DNA of 64,000 nucleotides from Saccharina japonica. Its lineage: Eukaryota; Sar; Phaeophyceae; Laminariales; Laminariaceae. The notes below the pieces were generated by a model, which made no database searches, was not told the origin of the DNA, and saw nothing but the letters and a program-made list of their open reading frames with translations. The stretch is from positions 341,953 through 405,952 of the forward strand of contig MEHQ01002606.1 of the NCBI GenBank assembly GCA_008828725.1. Reading direction: 5' to 3'. Positions 44,673 to 57,029 of the stretch are shown here, piece after piece (positions within the stretch are counted from its first letter, which is position 1; the number at the start of each line of letters is the position of its first letter). A program made the position numbers and the translations under genes.

Positions 44673-45759
44673 ATTACATCATGCATGCGCGTGCCTCAGA
44701 TCCGTGCTGTACCGTGACGAGTTGCTTTTGTCGAAGCCTGCGATTTTCCGAGTCATGTATATACCTGTAGATCGATGCTCATGTACGAATCTCTCCGCTG
44801 TCCCGAAATGTAAGAAATTTTGTTGTCATTAAAACATATATAGATGTCGTTACTTTTCCAGGGCAGAGTGATACAACACTGTGCGCCTCGAGGCAGATCT
44901 GTGATGTGCTCTGTTGTGTAGGCTACGAGTAGTTTTGCTTTCATAGGAGCCAGCAATCCGTCACCAAACGACACCACCACCACCACTCTTCTACCCGCTG
45001 CTGCTGTTAATGTTGCTGTAGTGCTGTGGCCAGCTGTGTCTATCGGAGCCTACCGTCCATAATCCACACCATCTATCTACCCTTTTCTGTTCTGCTGCTG
45101 TGTGTATAACAGAGCCACGCCCACTCTGACCGGAAATTAATGACCGCTTTTGAATACCACGATACATCACACAACATGCAACGAACACAAGCAACGCCAC
45201 AGCCCCGGCTAGAAGCACAAGCAGCAGACGTGACTGTGGCGGATCCACCGTATACTGCTGTGGCTATTAATTAGTGGTTGCTTCATCGCAGCAGGCTTGC
45301 ATCCGTCATCAGGCACCACCATCTCTCTCTCTTCTGCTGCTGTTCTGTTGTTGCTTGCTGCTGTGCTTGCATCATGTATGTGCGACCTGTCGTGTGGCTG
45401 ACGCGGGCCGCGACAAATAATCGTGTAGTACAGGAAAATGTATCTTTGAAAGTATAGGCAAACGGTCACCATGCACGATTTTATGCTTGAAGGCTTGAGT
45501 TCGATCCTTGGCGATGACTCTGGATACTTTTCTTTTTTTTTGTATTGTACGTAACCCAGACCCCCATAATATAAGACAGGAAGCACACAAAAACTAAGTG
45601 GATTTCTTAGGCAGGTATACAATATGATATGCGTATGATACAATATCGCATGCTGTTGTTTTGATATTAATAGTAGGTTTTCGATTCGCCCTTGCGCCAC
45701 TCCCCCAGGCACGTCCCGGAGGGGAACCTTGTATATAATATACTCGTATATATTTCATA

Positions 45760-45828
45760 TGTAGGGTGGAGAGAGAAAGGAAGGGCGAAGATAATAAATG
45801 GGATGGGAAAAAAATAAAATAAAAAATG
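45760..45828 (+). mobile_element. SINE 3' tail fragment (copy D)
   Basis: GAGAGAAAGGAAGGGCGAAG plus ATAATAAATGGGATGG and an A-rich tail match the 3' ends of SINE copies A and B. The tRNA-like head and body are absent, as expected of a 5'-truncated insertion. Confidence 0.7.
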
Positions 45829-45834
45829 TATACA

Positions 45835-45935
45835 AGGGGGGCCTCGCTGCGGCGGGCTGACGTCCGCCTGCGGCTCCGCGCAATGCCCGTAACGGCGAAG
45901 AGTAGAGGTAGATTAATAGGTAAGCTTATGCCGTT
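45835..45935 (-). repeat. GC-rich tag, inverted copy
   Basis: Read on the minus strand, it contains CGCCGTTACGGGCATTGCGC and a GACGTCAGCCCGCCG block like the tags at 1260-1340 and 39250-39322. It directly abuts the SINE tail and the Harbinger-like element. Confidence 0.75.
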
Positions 45936-46975
45936 TCTTATGGGATTTTTGTTTAGCTTCATAAATTGACCCCTTTGACTCGTCTGTTTGTGACTTCATT
46001 TTTGAAGTCTTGTAGCCAAGTGTAGTTTCTTATGGAAGCATATGACAAAAAAACGCATTTCATTTTTTTCGTATGAGGCGGAGACCACAAAAGACGAGAG
46101 ACCACACATAAACCAGGTACTGCTGTACCAGGCACCAGGTATGATATTATACCAGGTATATGCTATGTATACAGCAGCAGACAGCAATGCTACTGCCACC
46201 GTATGAAGCAGGTACCACCCAGATCGTACTCGTTCAAAGCAAAAAATTGCATCGAGCCACCCCAACATCGCCCAGCACATGCCGCCTCTCCGCGCGCAGC
46301 TCTTTCGACCCCAAGAGAGCGGTGACGGCACCTAGATGCCGAGCGTGCTCGGCTAGTCGAGAGCATCGTGTCGGCTCCGTATAGGGACAAAACACACGCT
46401 CACAGCAAGATGCTGCAGCAGTGGTAGGATACGAGCTGCTCAGCGAGAGCTCGTTCGTCGATAACTCCTAAAGACGATCGATGGCTCACATCCACCTCAT
46501 CGTCCCTCCCCGATGCCGTAGTGAGAGTTCCTAACTGAGGGCCGGGCGAGGAGTGTGGGCTTGTACACGACCGCTTCTTCAGTCCGTATATACAGGAGCT
46601 CTACTGGTGTGCCGAGTAGATGTATAATCGGTACTTAGCGTTTTGCCGAAAAGCGCTCGCGCGAAGAGAAAAGTTGCGAAAAGTGCGAAAATTTCACAAA
46701 CATAACTATACATATTACGAGTACACACTGCTGTTATACCAAACATATAGTGTGCATACTAACACCTATACGAAGTTTCAAATATGAACTCCATTTTGTA
46801 ACCTCTGACCCTGTTCATTCTGGGGCTCAGAATGAGTGAGGTGGCCTCGTCAAACTGATGTTCATATTTTTTTGTGGTCAAACTTCGTCGTTTTGAGTTC
46901 CATAAGATGTTTTTTTGCCCTTGGTCAAAGGGGGTCCATTTATGAACCTAAAAAAAAAGCCCATAAGAGACGGCC
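45929..46975. mobile_element. Harbinger-like element with both ends, TTA duplication
   Basis: The ends TGCCGTTTCTTATGGG and CCCATAAGAGACGGCC form inverted repeats extending inward to TTCATAAAT-GACCCC. TTA borders both sides (45926-45928, 46976-46978). The 1047-bp interior has no transposase. TWA duplication suggests PIF/Harbinger. A truncated copy is at 42276. Confidence 0.82.
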
Positions 46976-47365
46976 TTATAGTACCACGTTGTGGCTCTTT
47001 TTTCTTCCCCGACTTTTATTTCGCCAACCAAAGATAAAGGCTGTGCAGCAGCAGTGCCTATGGCCAAAACAACATATTAATAGTACTCGTATATATATAT
47101 GTATTCAAAATATGGTACGTATCGTTTTCGTATACCTACCGGTGTACGTCATACGTACAAATTACAAGGTTCCCCTTCGGGATGTTGGTCACTTGAAATC
47201 CCGGGGGTGTCGCAAGTCGAAAAGAGATCGCACATGCTTCATATTAAAAGATGAGCTTCGACGAAATCCTCGAGCCCACAGCTGTTGTTTTTTTAATTTT
47301 TTAAATATTAATGCTCGTACGAGCTGGTTCCATCGAGAGCAGGAACGTTTCTGCTTCAGACTTTA

Positions 47366-47640
47366 GCGCCCGGATCCCAAACGAGTTAGAAAACGAAAAT
47401 TGGCTGGTTGTTCTTCATGATATTACGAAAAAAACGTCATGGTGGCCTTTTTTGGAAAAATGTTTTTTTGGCGAAGGAGGTACATCTTAACGTTTTTTTT
47501 GTATTTTTTGGCAACTTTGACCCAACATTACCGACGAACAAAAACAAAACAAAAAAAAGGCCGTTCTCACGAAGTTTCGTATGCTCATGAAGAACAACCC
47601 TGCAAAATTTCGTTTTCCAACTCTTCTTGGATCCGGGCGC
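47366..47640. mobile_element. 275-bp TA-flanked MITE
   Basis: GCGCCCGGATCC and its complement GGATCCGGGCGC are the outer ends, extended inward by GAGTT-GAAAACGAAA and then GGTTGTTCTTCATGA. TA lies on both sides (47364-47365, 47641-47642). Most of the element can fold into one hairpin. No coding sequence. Confidence 0.82.
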
Positions 47641-48739
47641 TAAAGTGATTTCCGTGAACGTATATACAGTAGTCTCCCTAGGGTTCCAAAGAGCTCGATA
47701 CATTGTTCTAGTACTTTAGCAGGCGTTCATTATAACACACTTGTACGGATCGCATAACAAAACAAGTGTCATCGACGTCTTCCCCTTGTTGATGCGATCA
47801 CATCAATGCGTCTAACGTTTAATTATTCCACGTATTGGCCGAATTATGGCCGAGAGAAGAATCGTAAGGATTTTAGTATTGACTGCTTATTTCCCTATAC
47901 AACAACGCCTCCCCAAGTAATACGAACAATTCCCATATCTCGCGAACTACAGCTCGGACGCCAAAACCAGCTTCACCGATGTGTTCGCCTTGTTGATGCG
48001 GTCACGTGGATATGCTTTGTTTTTCGAGTTTCAGTGTGTTCATTTTTTTATTGCCTAAAGGCGGAATGTGGCGCTTTTTCCTGGAACCAGCTCGTAGTTC
48101 TCTTTTTTTAGCAAACATGTGGTATATTAGACTGCTGTCTAAAAGTAGTGCGTAGCGACCGCCATTGCTAACGAAAAATATGTCACGAGATGATATCGTA
48201 TCTTAGGTACAGTAGTGGGCTACCGGTGTATAGAAACTTTAGTTCGTTGTCCAGGCTCAACGACTTTTTTTGTTTCCGACGTCGATCTAGCTATTTTGTG
48301 TATGGTTTAAAGTCGATCCCACACTGGTGAGCTGTGTTTTAAAACCGAAGTTTTCTTTTGTTTGTGCCAACCTAAGCTCGTTTTTCTTGACCCATAATTT
48401 ATGAACTGCAGGCACCCACTACTACGAGTATTTGTGTCGAATGGTGATTTGTTACGTCGAGTAGATCCACGAACAACCGTGAATTGCGACGCCATTTCGT
48501 GTGCCCGAACTCCGAAAATAGTATAACTCTAATTCTGGTACGAAGAATATAAAAATTGCAAATGCAATCTACTGTAATTATTTTATTGTTTTGCCCAGAT
48601 TGCACCCCCGCACCTGAAAATATTAAATATAAAACTTTTTTTTTGTCGTGCGGTTTGACGCGTAGACGCACATACCCAAACACATATAGTTTGGAAGAGT
48701 GCGGTAAACCAAACTGACCGGTACATAAGGTTTTGTGAT

Positions 48740-49100
48740 TAAAAAAAAGTGAAATCACGATCTGCAACATTTTTTTTGTCGTGGCTACTGTTTTGTAGTA
48801 CTTGCGCCTGATAAAGGTACTTTGTGTGTAATCCACGCAACCCAACGGTATATTATATCCCAGGACCGGTATAAGGGCATACAGCTGACTCTGCTGCGTA
48901 CACCGATTGTGGACAGCAAGCGGCTCCCCAAAGCATCCGCTGGGCGCTGGCGAACACGCACTTGGCGGCCTCGAAACCTCGAGGAGGAGGCGGCACAGCG
49001 CAAACAAAAACGAAGCAAAACACCCTGATAATCCGGGTGAGGCCGGGCAGACAACCTGTGAGATTGACATCTCGCCAGCCGGGCCACACTACAGCAGCAC
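48740..49100 (+). mobile_element. Degraded relative of the TAA-type Harbinger element
   Basis: It is co-linear with 34850-35170: TTGTGGACAGC-AGCGGCT, CCTCGA-ACCTCGAGGAGGAG and ACACAGCG-like blocks occur in the same order. Its termini are not recognisable. Confidence 0.65.
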
Positions 49101-49898
49101 ATATCACGCAGAGTACATAAGAGTATAAATAGTTCAGTACGAAGACTATACACACAGAGCGGACCTACGAAGAGTACACAATACCGGTACAACAGAAGAA
49201 GTGACTGCTGTATACAGAACAGTACCGACAGCATAGCACAGAGCACATACAATAAACAATACTCAACGATTGAGTACACAGAGTACACAACGAGGTATCA
49301 CGGCTATTCTACGCTGTACAGATGAGTATATGCACCAGATAGTTATGACAGAGCTGTTGCCCGACGAGTCCCGCCCCGGTCCTCTAGGATACTCGTAGAG
49401 TATTTACTACCTTTTGGGCGGGTACCCTGGTACGCGTTTAGCAGCCGAGTACTCGTCTAAGGGTACCCGTCGAACACCTGGGTACCCCGGTGCCCGGGGC
49501 CCAAATTCTCGGCGAGTATGAAGTGTTATCCATCCCCGTGACGGGTATTGGCTGTTTTGTTGTTTTCAATCGCTGCTGTACTGCGTGGGTACGTCAAATC
49601 AGAGGGGGAAGTTTTGCTGGAATCGCATACATCAAACATGCACACACGCATGCACAAAGAAAGACTGAACACAGCAGTAGTTCGTAGCTGTCACCAGGTC
49701 TCCCCCTGCTAGCTGTGTGCTACGGGTCCTGCGCACGCAAACAGGACACCACAGCCGTCACAAAGGCAACAATCTGAACAGCGGCTACTATTAATACGTG
49801 TTACTGCAGCTTCTTACTACTACTGCTGCACCAAAATACTCGTATTCGTACGTATGTAGATCGGCCTATCGTTCACGTAGATATAGAGGTAAATATAA

Positions 49899-50953
49899 GG
49901 GGATTTTACAAAAAGGGGTACACCCCCCTATATCGTGATAAAAAGGGGGACATCGTTTTTCGCCGCCGGGTATGCCTATGTTCTCTGTCAAATCGACTCG
50001 AAATTAAAACCTGATGCGTTTGCCACACTCACATGGCATCTCGCTACCATTCATAGCGTTTTTTTTTCATATGCTTAGCGTGTGAACAAGAGCGATCAAA
50101 AGGGGGGTGTGAGCATATCCCCCTTTTTGTTATGCCTACGCGAGGGCATCCCCCTTTTATATCTACTTAGTTTGGGAAAGTCCCCCTTTTTACGTAACGT
50201 CCCCCTTTTTGTCACGCTGCGGAGAGATATCCCCCTTTCTGTGTCAAAAAGACCACGGGTTAGTGACCACTCCATGTTCTGGTTGTTGTGGCACGCCCAA
50301 CAGACGACGTCTAACGTCGAAAAGACCAACGGCCCATACCTAGGCAAACGTGATAAACAGATCAGCATACGTGATGTACGTATATATCACAAACGGTTCT
50401 GTGAGTACGGCCTGCACGCCATATACGAGAGAAGGTCCTGTGATGACAAGCACTTCTGGTTCAGAATCAATCGTGGTTTGCAGGTGTGGCCCTGCAAATC
50501 AATGCATTACAACATTGGTTGGCGCCCTGTGCCCTGTGGTCCTCAACAATCACCTACATATGAGTATACGTAAATATGTACGTACCAAAGGATATTAGTA
50601 CGTAGTACTCCTCTGGTACTACTGCTGGCTGCTGCACGTATAATATTATATGTAGTAGTGCCGGTCATATACGTATACGCGTATATCAGGTACGTACCAT
50701 GGCGTAAAGGAGAGGAGTCTTATTAAATAAAATTATTATAAATACGTGTCTTGTTGTACCAGGAAGTGAGCTGTTGAGCTGTTCGGTCAGAGTGATGGTT
50801 AATATATTACTATGAGTACCTGGTATACCGTTAATGCGCTGGGCCGTTGGATTGGTGTTGACCGCCTCTTTAACGATAACCTCGCCGCCGGTGCTTGGTA
50901 GTGTCCCTTTTGTTACGATATATGGGGGGTGTCCCCCTTTTTGTCAAATACCC
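49899..50953. mobile_element. Mutator-like element, 9-bp TSD and long TIRs
   Basis: TAAATATAA flanks the element exactly on both sides (49890-49898, 50954-50962). Inside are inverted ends of about 55 bases: GGGGATTTTACAAAAAGGGG at the left and GGGTATTTGACAAAAAGGGG at the right, each followed by a CACCCCCC-ATATCG block. A nine-base TSD with long TIRs is the Mutator (MULE) hallmark. The words CCCCCTTTTTGT or CCCCCTTTT recur internally (50104-50245), possibly transposase-binding repeats. The internal frame 50082-50573 (163 aa) resembles no transposase I know. Confidence 0.88.
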
Positions 50954-52131
50954 TAAATATAATATGCCTACTCGTACTGTACATAGTACTCGTAGATCTG
51001 TGTTTGTACTCTACGTACCAGGTAGATTCCAAAATCTTGGATTCAAATTTATAAATTGCGCATGTGATTTTTGAAGCGTCTCCTACAACTGCTACTACTG
51101 CTGTACACAGCCCAGACAGAGCAGACGCATGCAACATGGTATCAACTACTGCTGCACGACGCTTGATGTATGCCTCGTTCAATATCGGTGTGATCCTTGC
51201 TGTCTCGTGCGTGGTGCGTACTGTGTGTGTTCCGTTCATACGGCGGGTCAAAAACGAACCATCAAAATTCATGTGATAAAAAAACAGTCGTACAGCAGGT
51301 TTTCCATAGTACTTGCGAGGCGGTGTCAAGTCGGAACGCCTCCCCTGAGTTATTTGCCAGAATTTGCGACTTTGGAGGCCCAGAGCACGCCCCACGGGCA
51401 TTGGCCGGGACCCGCACTTGCGCCGTGGCGTACACGCGGCCCCCCTGCGTGCCCCGCAGCCGATAGCGCGAGAAAAGACCCGCGGCCGGAGGTGAAAAGT
51501 GAAATTATTCCGGGAAAATGTTCATTTGGTACCTATACATATACGTATCGTTCTCGTATATAGTGCAAGGCATGTATTATCGTATATATTTGCGGAACAA
51601 TGAAAGAGCCAACCAAGATAATGGCGTATTGTGCCTGGCATCATCTCAGGGGTCAGATGATGGCGAGACACCCCTTTTTGTTGGATTTTTCAATCCTGGG
51701 AACATAGTGGACTAACTTTTATGCTCCATACGAGGGATACACCCATTTTCTTTGGCACTATGTTGCGGATAAGATTATGAACGAGCCACAAAGTGGTACC
51801 ATAACCTTTGGTCTCAAAGGTTGGTTATGGTTAGGACATAAACAACACCGTCTCAAAAAAACATGTTAAAATACTGGTTCGTATTACTGAGCGGGGCATA
51901 GCCAATCAATCAACCGCCCTGGCACCGCCTTGGCTGGCCCAGCTCGTACAATAGTATTATACTTGCATTATACTTCGGACGACTATTCTGGGAACGGAAT
52001 CCAGAAACACAAACAGCTTTTCCCCTTTGTGTTGATGAAACCTGCACAAGGCTCTGCTTCTTTTTTTCTGTCCCAATACCTGCCCGACGCAGCAAAAACT
52101 ACTTGTTTTTCGACACACCACTAACCGCAAC

Positions 52132-52469
52132 CGCCGAGTTCTCGCCCCACAAAGCTCGGGTCGCTACATAACTTGGAGGGTGGATGGTCCACTGAGCAGA
52201 GAGTCGTCGGTGACAAGAATGAGGGCCTTACGTAGATGGTCTGTGTCCGGAGGTCTTGCTTGGGGCGTGAAGCCTGGTCCATTTCTGTCTAAATTCCCAC
52301 TTCTGTCTAGCAAAAAAAAGAGACAGAAATGGAAGCCTCACGTTCTGTGCGAGACCTCTAGTCACAGGCCACATATGGCCCTCAAGCTTGGCAGCGAGGA
52401 CGCTCAGAGACGAGGAGCATACAGCCTTGAAGTTTTTTGCGTGACGCGTGCTCTGTGAGGCGAGAACTC
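52132..52469. mobile_element. 340-bp foldback MITE
   Basis: GAGTTCTCGCCCCACAAAGC and the complement of the right end (GCTCTGTGAGGCGAGAACTC) are inverted with two differences. The centre also pairs, with CCATTTCTGTCT opposite AGACAGAAATGG. The frames across it are products of the palindrome. Confidence 0.7.
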
Positions 52470-52633
52470 GTGGCATCGGTGGTCGCTGTGTGCGAAAACC
52501 CCTTCTTTCTTTCTATGGGCTGCGTCCAGAAATGGCCCATCACTACCGAGGGCACTACTCGCGGGTCTCTGTACGATGAAGGGAAAACCTGTTTTAGTAC
52601 ACGAAGTACCTGAAGTTTTTTTTCTCTAAAATA

Positions 52634-53758
52634 GAGTGTTTGCGTTTTTTTTTCTTACTTTTACTTCTCTAAAAATTCTCCCGAAGGGAGGATTTGCGGT
52701 ACTTTTTTTAAAAAACGGCAAAAAAGTACTTTAGAGAAGTAAGTTTTTTTATCAAAAGTGAAAGTTACGGTAACTTTTGGCTCTCAGTTTCATTGGCCTA
52801 CACACACCGAGCATTCTACCGACGCAGAACGCCACAACACAACACAACAACCGATGGGAGCACAGAGGCTTGAGAGGTGTAGCTAGAGTATGACACGGAC
52901 GAGCGGTGTTGGATTTTGCTAGCGGGGCGCCGGCGGACTACCGGCGGCCCGCTACGGTACGCTCTCGCCGGCTTGGTGTCGTGGAGGATGCGTCGTTCAG
53001 AAAGAACTACTCGTACGAGTACGAGTTCGTACGAGTAGTACTCGTAAGTACACGTACTCGTACCGCCTTGCTTGTAGAGCGCGACAGGATGACAGATCGT
53101 CGTGTATAATTTCAATTCCACCACATGGCGGTAGCAGCAGTAGCAGCAGTGGCGGCGCGCCGCCACGGTCTGTATATGTCGGGCGCCGGGCGGGCTTGGA
53201 GCGGAGCGTGCCGGCGCGGTGTCGCGCGTAGGTCGAGGGCAGCAGCAGGAGCAGCACACGACGAGAAGAATAGTCGGTCGCAAAATCGAAAAAAGCAAAA
53301 ACGGAAGCTGTTGCTCTGCTGCTGCTGCTGCTGGGGCTGCCGATGCTGTTTGTTTATGTTGCTGGAGCAGACGCTGCCGTTAGCTGCCGCCACGTAGCTG
53401 CAGCCAACTGTGCTGCTGCTTGCGGTCGTGGCAGCGGCGGCACTGCGGTTATCCCTGCCGCCCCCACCATTGCTGGGCTGCCGTTCCTCTCGTACGCTAT
53501 TTTTTGTTTTCGTTCTTTTTTTGGTTCACCCCTCTTCCCCTTGGTATTTTCGGAGGCGTCGCCTGCAGGTTTTGGGTTTACTTCTATCGCAAACACACCG
53601 AAATCGTGAAGGGAAGGGAATTCACTTTTTTTAGCTTAAGGAAAGTATTTTTTTTTTTTACTTCTATCGCAAACACACCGAAATCGTGAAGGGAAGGGAA
53701 TTCACTTTTTTTAGCTTAAGGAAAGTATTTTTTTTTTTTACTTCTATCGCAAACACTC
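52634..53758. mobile_element. 1.13-kb TIR element, short-CTG copy
   Basis: GAGTGTTTGCG and its inverse bound the element, with TA on both sides (52632-52633, 53759-53760). It is co-linear with 29076-30342 but keeps only five CTG units. It has its own tandem duplication near the right end: ACTTCTATCGCAAACACACC and its following 70 bases occur twice. Confidence 0.85.
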
Positions 53759-53768
53759 TAATACTCTT

Positions 53769-54235
53769 AATTATACTTTCAGGTAATGGGAGCATCTGTG
53801 AATTTTGAAATGCTACAAACGCCAGCCACATGCTCCCAGAACCTGGGAGTATTGACGGCCGAGTCTTTAAAATGATGCAAAGATGCTCCTACTAATATAC
53901 TTCACACTCCCGAGTTTGTATACTTCGAGCATCGAGTACATTTCGTACTCCGAGTACTGAGAGTATTAGAGTACTGGTGGCCTGAATACTCGGGAGTACT
54001 TGGAATATGAGCAGTACTGAAGGCCCAAATACTGCGAGTACAAGGAGTACCCGCAGTATCGGACCCTGAAATACTCCGAGTATGGCAGTATCTGCAGTAC
54101 AGAATCTCGAAATATTCCGGGTACGAGCAGTATTCCGAAGTACATAGAGCCCAAATACTGCGAGTACACGAAGTACCTGGAGTTATATCTCCAAATACTC
54201 CTGACTTTACTCCAAGGTACTCGGAGCATCTGTGG
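53769..54235. repeat. ACTCCGAGTA palindromic repeat, copy 1
   Basis: A lead segment with ATGGGAGCATCTGTGAATTT and CATGCTCCCAGAACCTGGGA is followed by many degenerate ACTCCGAGTACTCGGAGT-type palindromes. The same structure and order recur at 63040-63497. No gene. Confidence 0.85.
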
Positions 54236-54520
54236 AAGATTGGTAAGGTTGAGGTCAAGAGTTCGAGTCCCCGTACGGGGATTTTGATTATCAAAAGACA
54301 CCAACGTTCTTTTATAATAGCGTGGGTAGGCACAATTCGACGAGAGTCGACGAGGTAAGAACATGTTGAAATCTTCTCGCAATAAAAATGCAAGGCACGT
54401 ATGATATGTACCGTAGTGGGGGGGGAGGAGAAGAGCCTACTTAGTGATACCGGATCTGAGTTACGACTGAAGATACAGAGAGAGAAAAGGAGGGCGAAGA
54501 TAAAAAAAGGTTAGGTCTGT
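54236..54520 (+). mobile_element. SINE copy C with a different tRNA-like head
   Basis: The box-B-like GAGTTCGAGTCCCCGTACGG is followed by a body shared with copies A and B: GCGTGGGTAGGC, CGAGAGTCGACGAGG, ATGTTGAAATCTTCTCGC and GAGAAAAGGAGGGCGAAG. The 5' head differs from the Leu-like head of copies A and B, suggesting a second subfamily. It starts exactly where the ACTCCGAGTA repeat ends. Confidence 0.72.
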
Positions 54521-56814
54521 CTGTAGATGGCTGAAAGGTATCGTTTGGCGCCCTTTATTTTATATCTGATCGCTGGAAATATTTTCGCATTGAATTGAAT
54601 CGTACGTTCTGAGGTGGGTTTTCTGCTTTGTTTCTTAGTCAATTTTGTTTTGTTTAAAATCGGAAGAACACTAGGTCTGGGAAATTCCGAGAGCTTTTCA
54701 AATCCATGCTCTTAGTAGTGTTGCGAAAAATACTCCTCCCACCGCATTGAAATATAATTCTTGAAGAATTTACAGAAATACAGAGGGAAATAAGATCGAC
54801 AAAAAAAAGTCAAGAAGCACCTTCGCGGAAGAACTAGCGTTTTAGAGGTTTTCTTGCAATTCTGATCGGCTATCACTATCAGGATAAAAATGTACCGTAT
54901 TGCTGGGAAAAATTGGCGGAAAAAAAGTTGCACGGCCATATATATGGTGTAACACTATTTAAACAACTCTCTTACTCCGTATACCAAAAGAACCCGCCCC
55001 TTATCCTTTTGCAAAAGGCAACGGCCCATAAACGGCATTACAACACACCCAACACGCCATTCCAATTAGTTAGGCGGAATATACAAGAACCCTTTTGAGA
55101 TGATCAACGCCTCAACTTGAACGAGATGACGTGTATCATCACGCCCCAGCACCGAACACTACACGGCATGGTACAACTTACATTTCAACAACCGACGGTG
55201 TGCATGAAAAGGAATATGGCGCCAAAAAGACGATATTCCAAAACACTGTAAATAGAACGTTCAATGAAGGAGCGCAACACAGCTAGCTGATGTGTGTGTG
55301 TGTGTGAACGGCTGATGACGGGGGTGACGCAGAGGGGCGCGAAGTCTAGTCACGCTACACGCTCCATGAACAACGCTCACCACGTTACCACGTAGCTCGA
55401 GCATAGGTTCAGAAACTATTATGGCGACTGAAATGTTGCACGCTTTATCCAGTGTTACCGTGAAATGACATACGTAGCGAAAAGTCTAAACTTTCGACCG
55501 AAAAAATCCGCTACGTGTACGCCACGGCAGGCACGCGGAGAGAGTGAACGACTGAGCAGAATGAAGAACGCTTCTCTCGAGAATTTTACAATGCTTAATA
55601 AGTCTATAAGTCCAAATAAGTATACCTGGTATAGAACAAGCATGCCCGACGAGCGTGTCTGACATATCACGCAGCTTGCAAAGTTGAGTTTCAACCACTC
55701 AAAGGGTAAGGGTTGTACGCACAGCTGACGTATTTGTAGCAATTTCATAAAATAAAAGGCTTGCCGGCAAGTAATACGTATATACGACGTACGTACTGCA
55801 GATGCTGCACTTCTCTGCTCCTGACTCTTTCCTACGTTCAACATTGACATTTCAACCTCAACGATGTCCGCTCTATCCAATATTTCAATATTTCAATATT
55901 TGCCCGCCGTACAATCCCGCCTCCTTTTATGGTTCAGTACCGACATTTTGGTACGTACACAACTCCAGATTTAAGATTCCCCTCGTTCGATATTGTTGTT
56001 ATGTTTCACTTGGAAGATAGGTTGGGGATGCACAATGCGCAAGGCGCACAGGGCTACATGATAGAAATATAAATGACGGTCGACTCGTATTGTTGCTCCC
56101 CTGCCCTATATCACCTAATGTGTTGTCCAAACTAAACTCGTACGAGCTCGGCCAGCCAAGACGCTGCCAGCTGCCATTGAGACGAATTAATTGGCTATGT
56201 TCCGCTCATGATTATGTGGATATTTGGAGATGTGATTTGTTGACACGGTGCTGACCAAGCACCAACCAACAAATGGGAATCCCGCCTTTTGAATGTTGTA
56301 TTTGTCCCGAGAGATATTCGTATTAGAGGTAGGACCCTGCGGGTACCCGCCAAATATTGGAGGCCGGACACTACCCTACCTGCCGGGTAATGCCTTTTTG
56401 ACCGGTGGGTACACGGCGGGTACCCGGCATTTTTTTTTTAAGTTTTCCCCCTGTTTCAGTGCCACGAGAATGAAACTTGAGTGGAAGATAGTGCGTACTA
56501 CTGCTGTTCGATAACCGAAACGACCAGTAAGACCAATTTTGATTGTTGATTCGATACACCATCTGTACAAAAGAGTACAAAACAAGTCAGGCTTCCCATT
56601 GTGGGCACGTGCAGATGCGGTCCATACATGTATAGTATACTACTGCTGTAGTACAGTTTATATATACCTGGTACCTGGCATATTCGTGTCCCTCTTTTGC
56701 GGAATTATGAATTATCTCTATTATTGGTATATATACGAAATTGCGATATTGTGAAATTTCTTCCAACCATTACTATTGGTTTTCTTGCGAGCCTGTTTTC
56801 GAGATGTCATTGAT

Positions 56815-56997
56815 TGTTTTGCAATACGAGGTTACAAATTTGACCGAAATTCGCAAAATTGAGCAGGGCATGGCAGTATTGCCACTTGGTCTCGTCACGG
56901 TTGTGTTGAATGCTTGCTGAATGTTTCGCAATATGAGGTTGAAAATGATAATCCAACCTCGCAAAATTGAGCGGGGCATGGCAGTAATGCCACTTGT
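56815..56997. repeat. Tandem duplication of about 108 bp
   Basis: TTTGCAATACGAGGTT..CGCAAAATTGAGCAGGGCATGG and TTTCGCAATATGAGGTT..CGCAAAATTGAGCGGGGC are successive diverged copies, both followed by TGCCACTTG-TCTCGTCAC. Confidence 0.75.
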
Positions 56998-57029
56998 TCT
57001 CGTCACTAGGTTTTACCTGGTATTGTGTA

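Noticed and set aside
45470..45510. tRNA-like box B (GAGTTCGATCC)
   Set aside because: No matching box A or acceptor stem at the right spacing. No tRNA gene could be folded by eye anywhere in the window.
50082..50573. 163-residue frame inside the Mutator-like element as a transposase
   Set aside because: No MULE transposase motif is seen and its first third is built from CCCCCTTTTT repeats.
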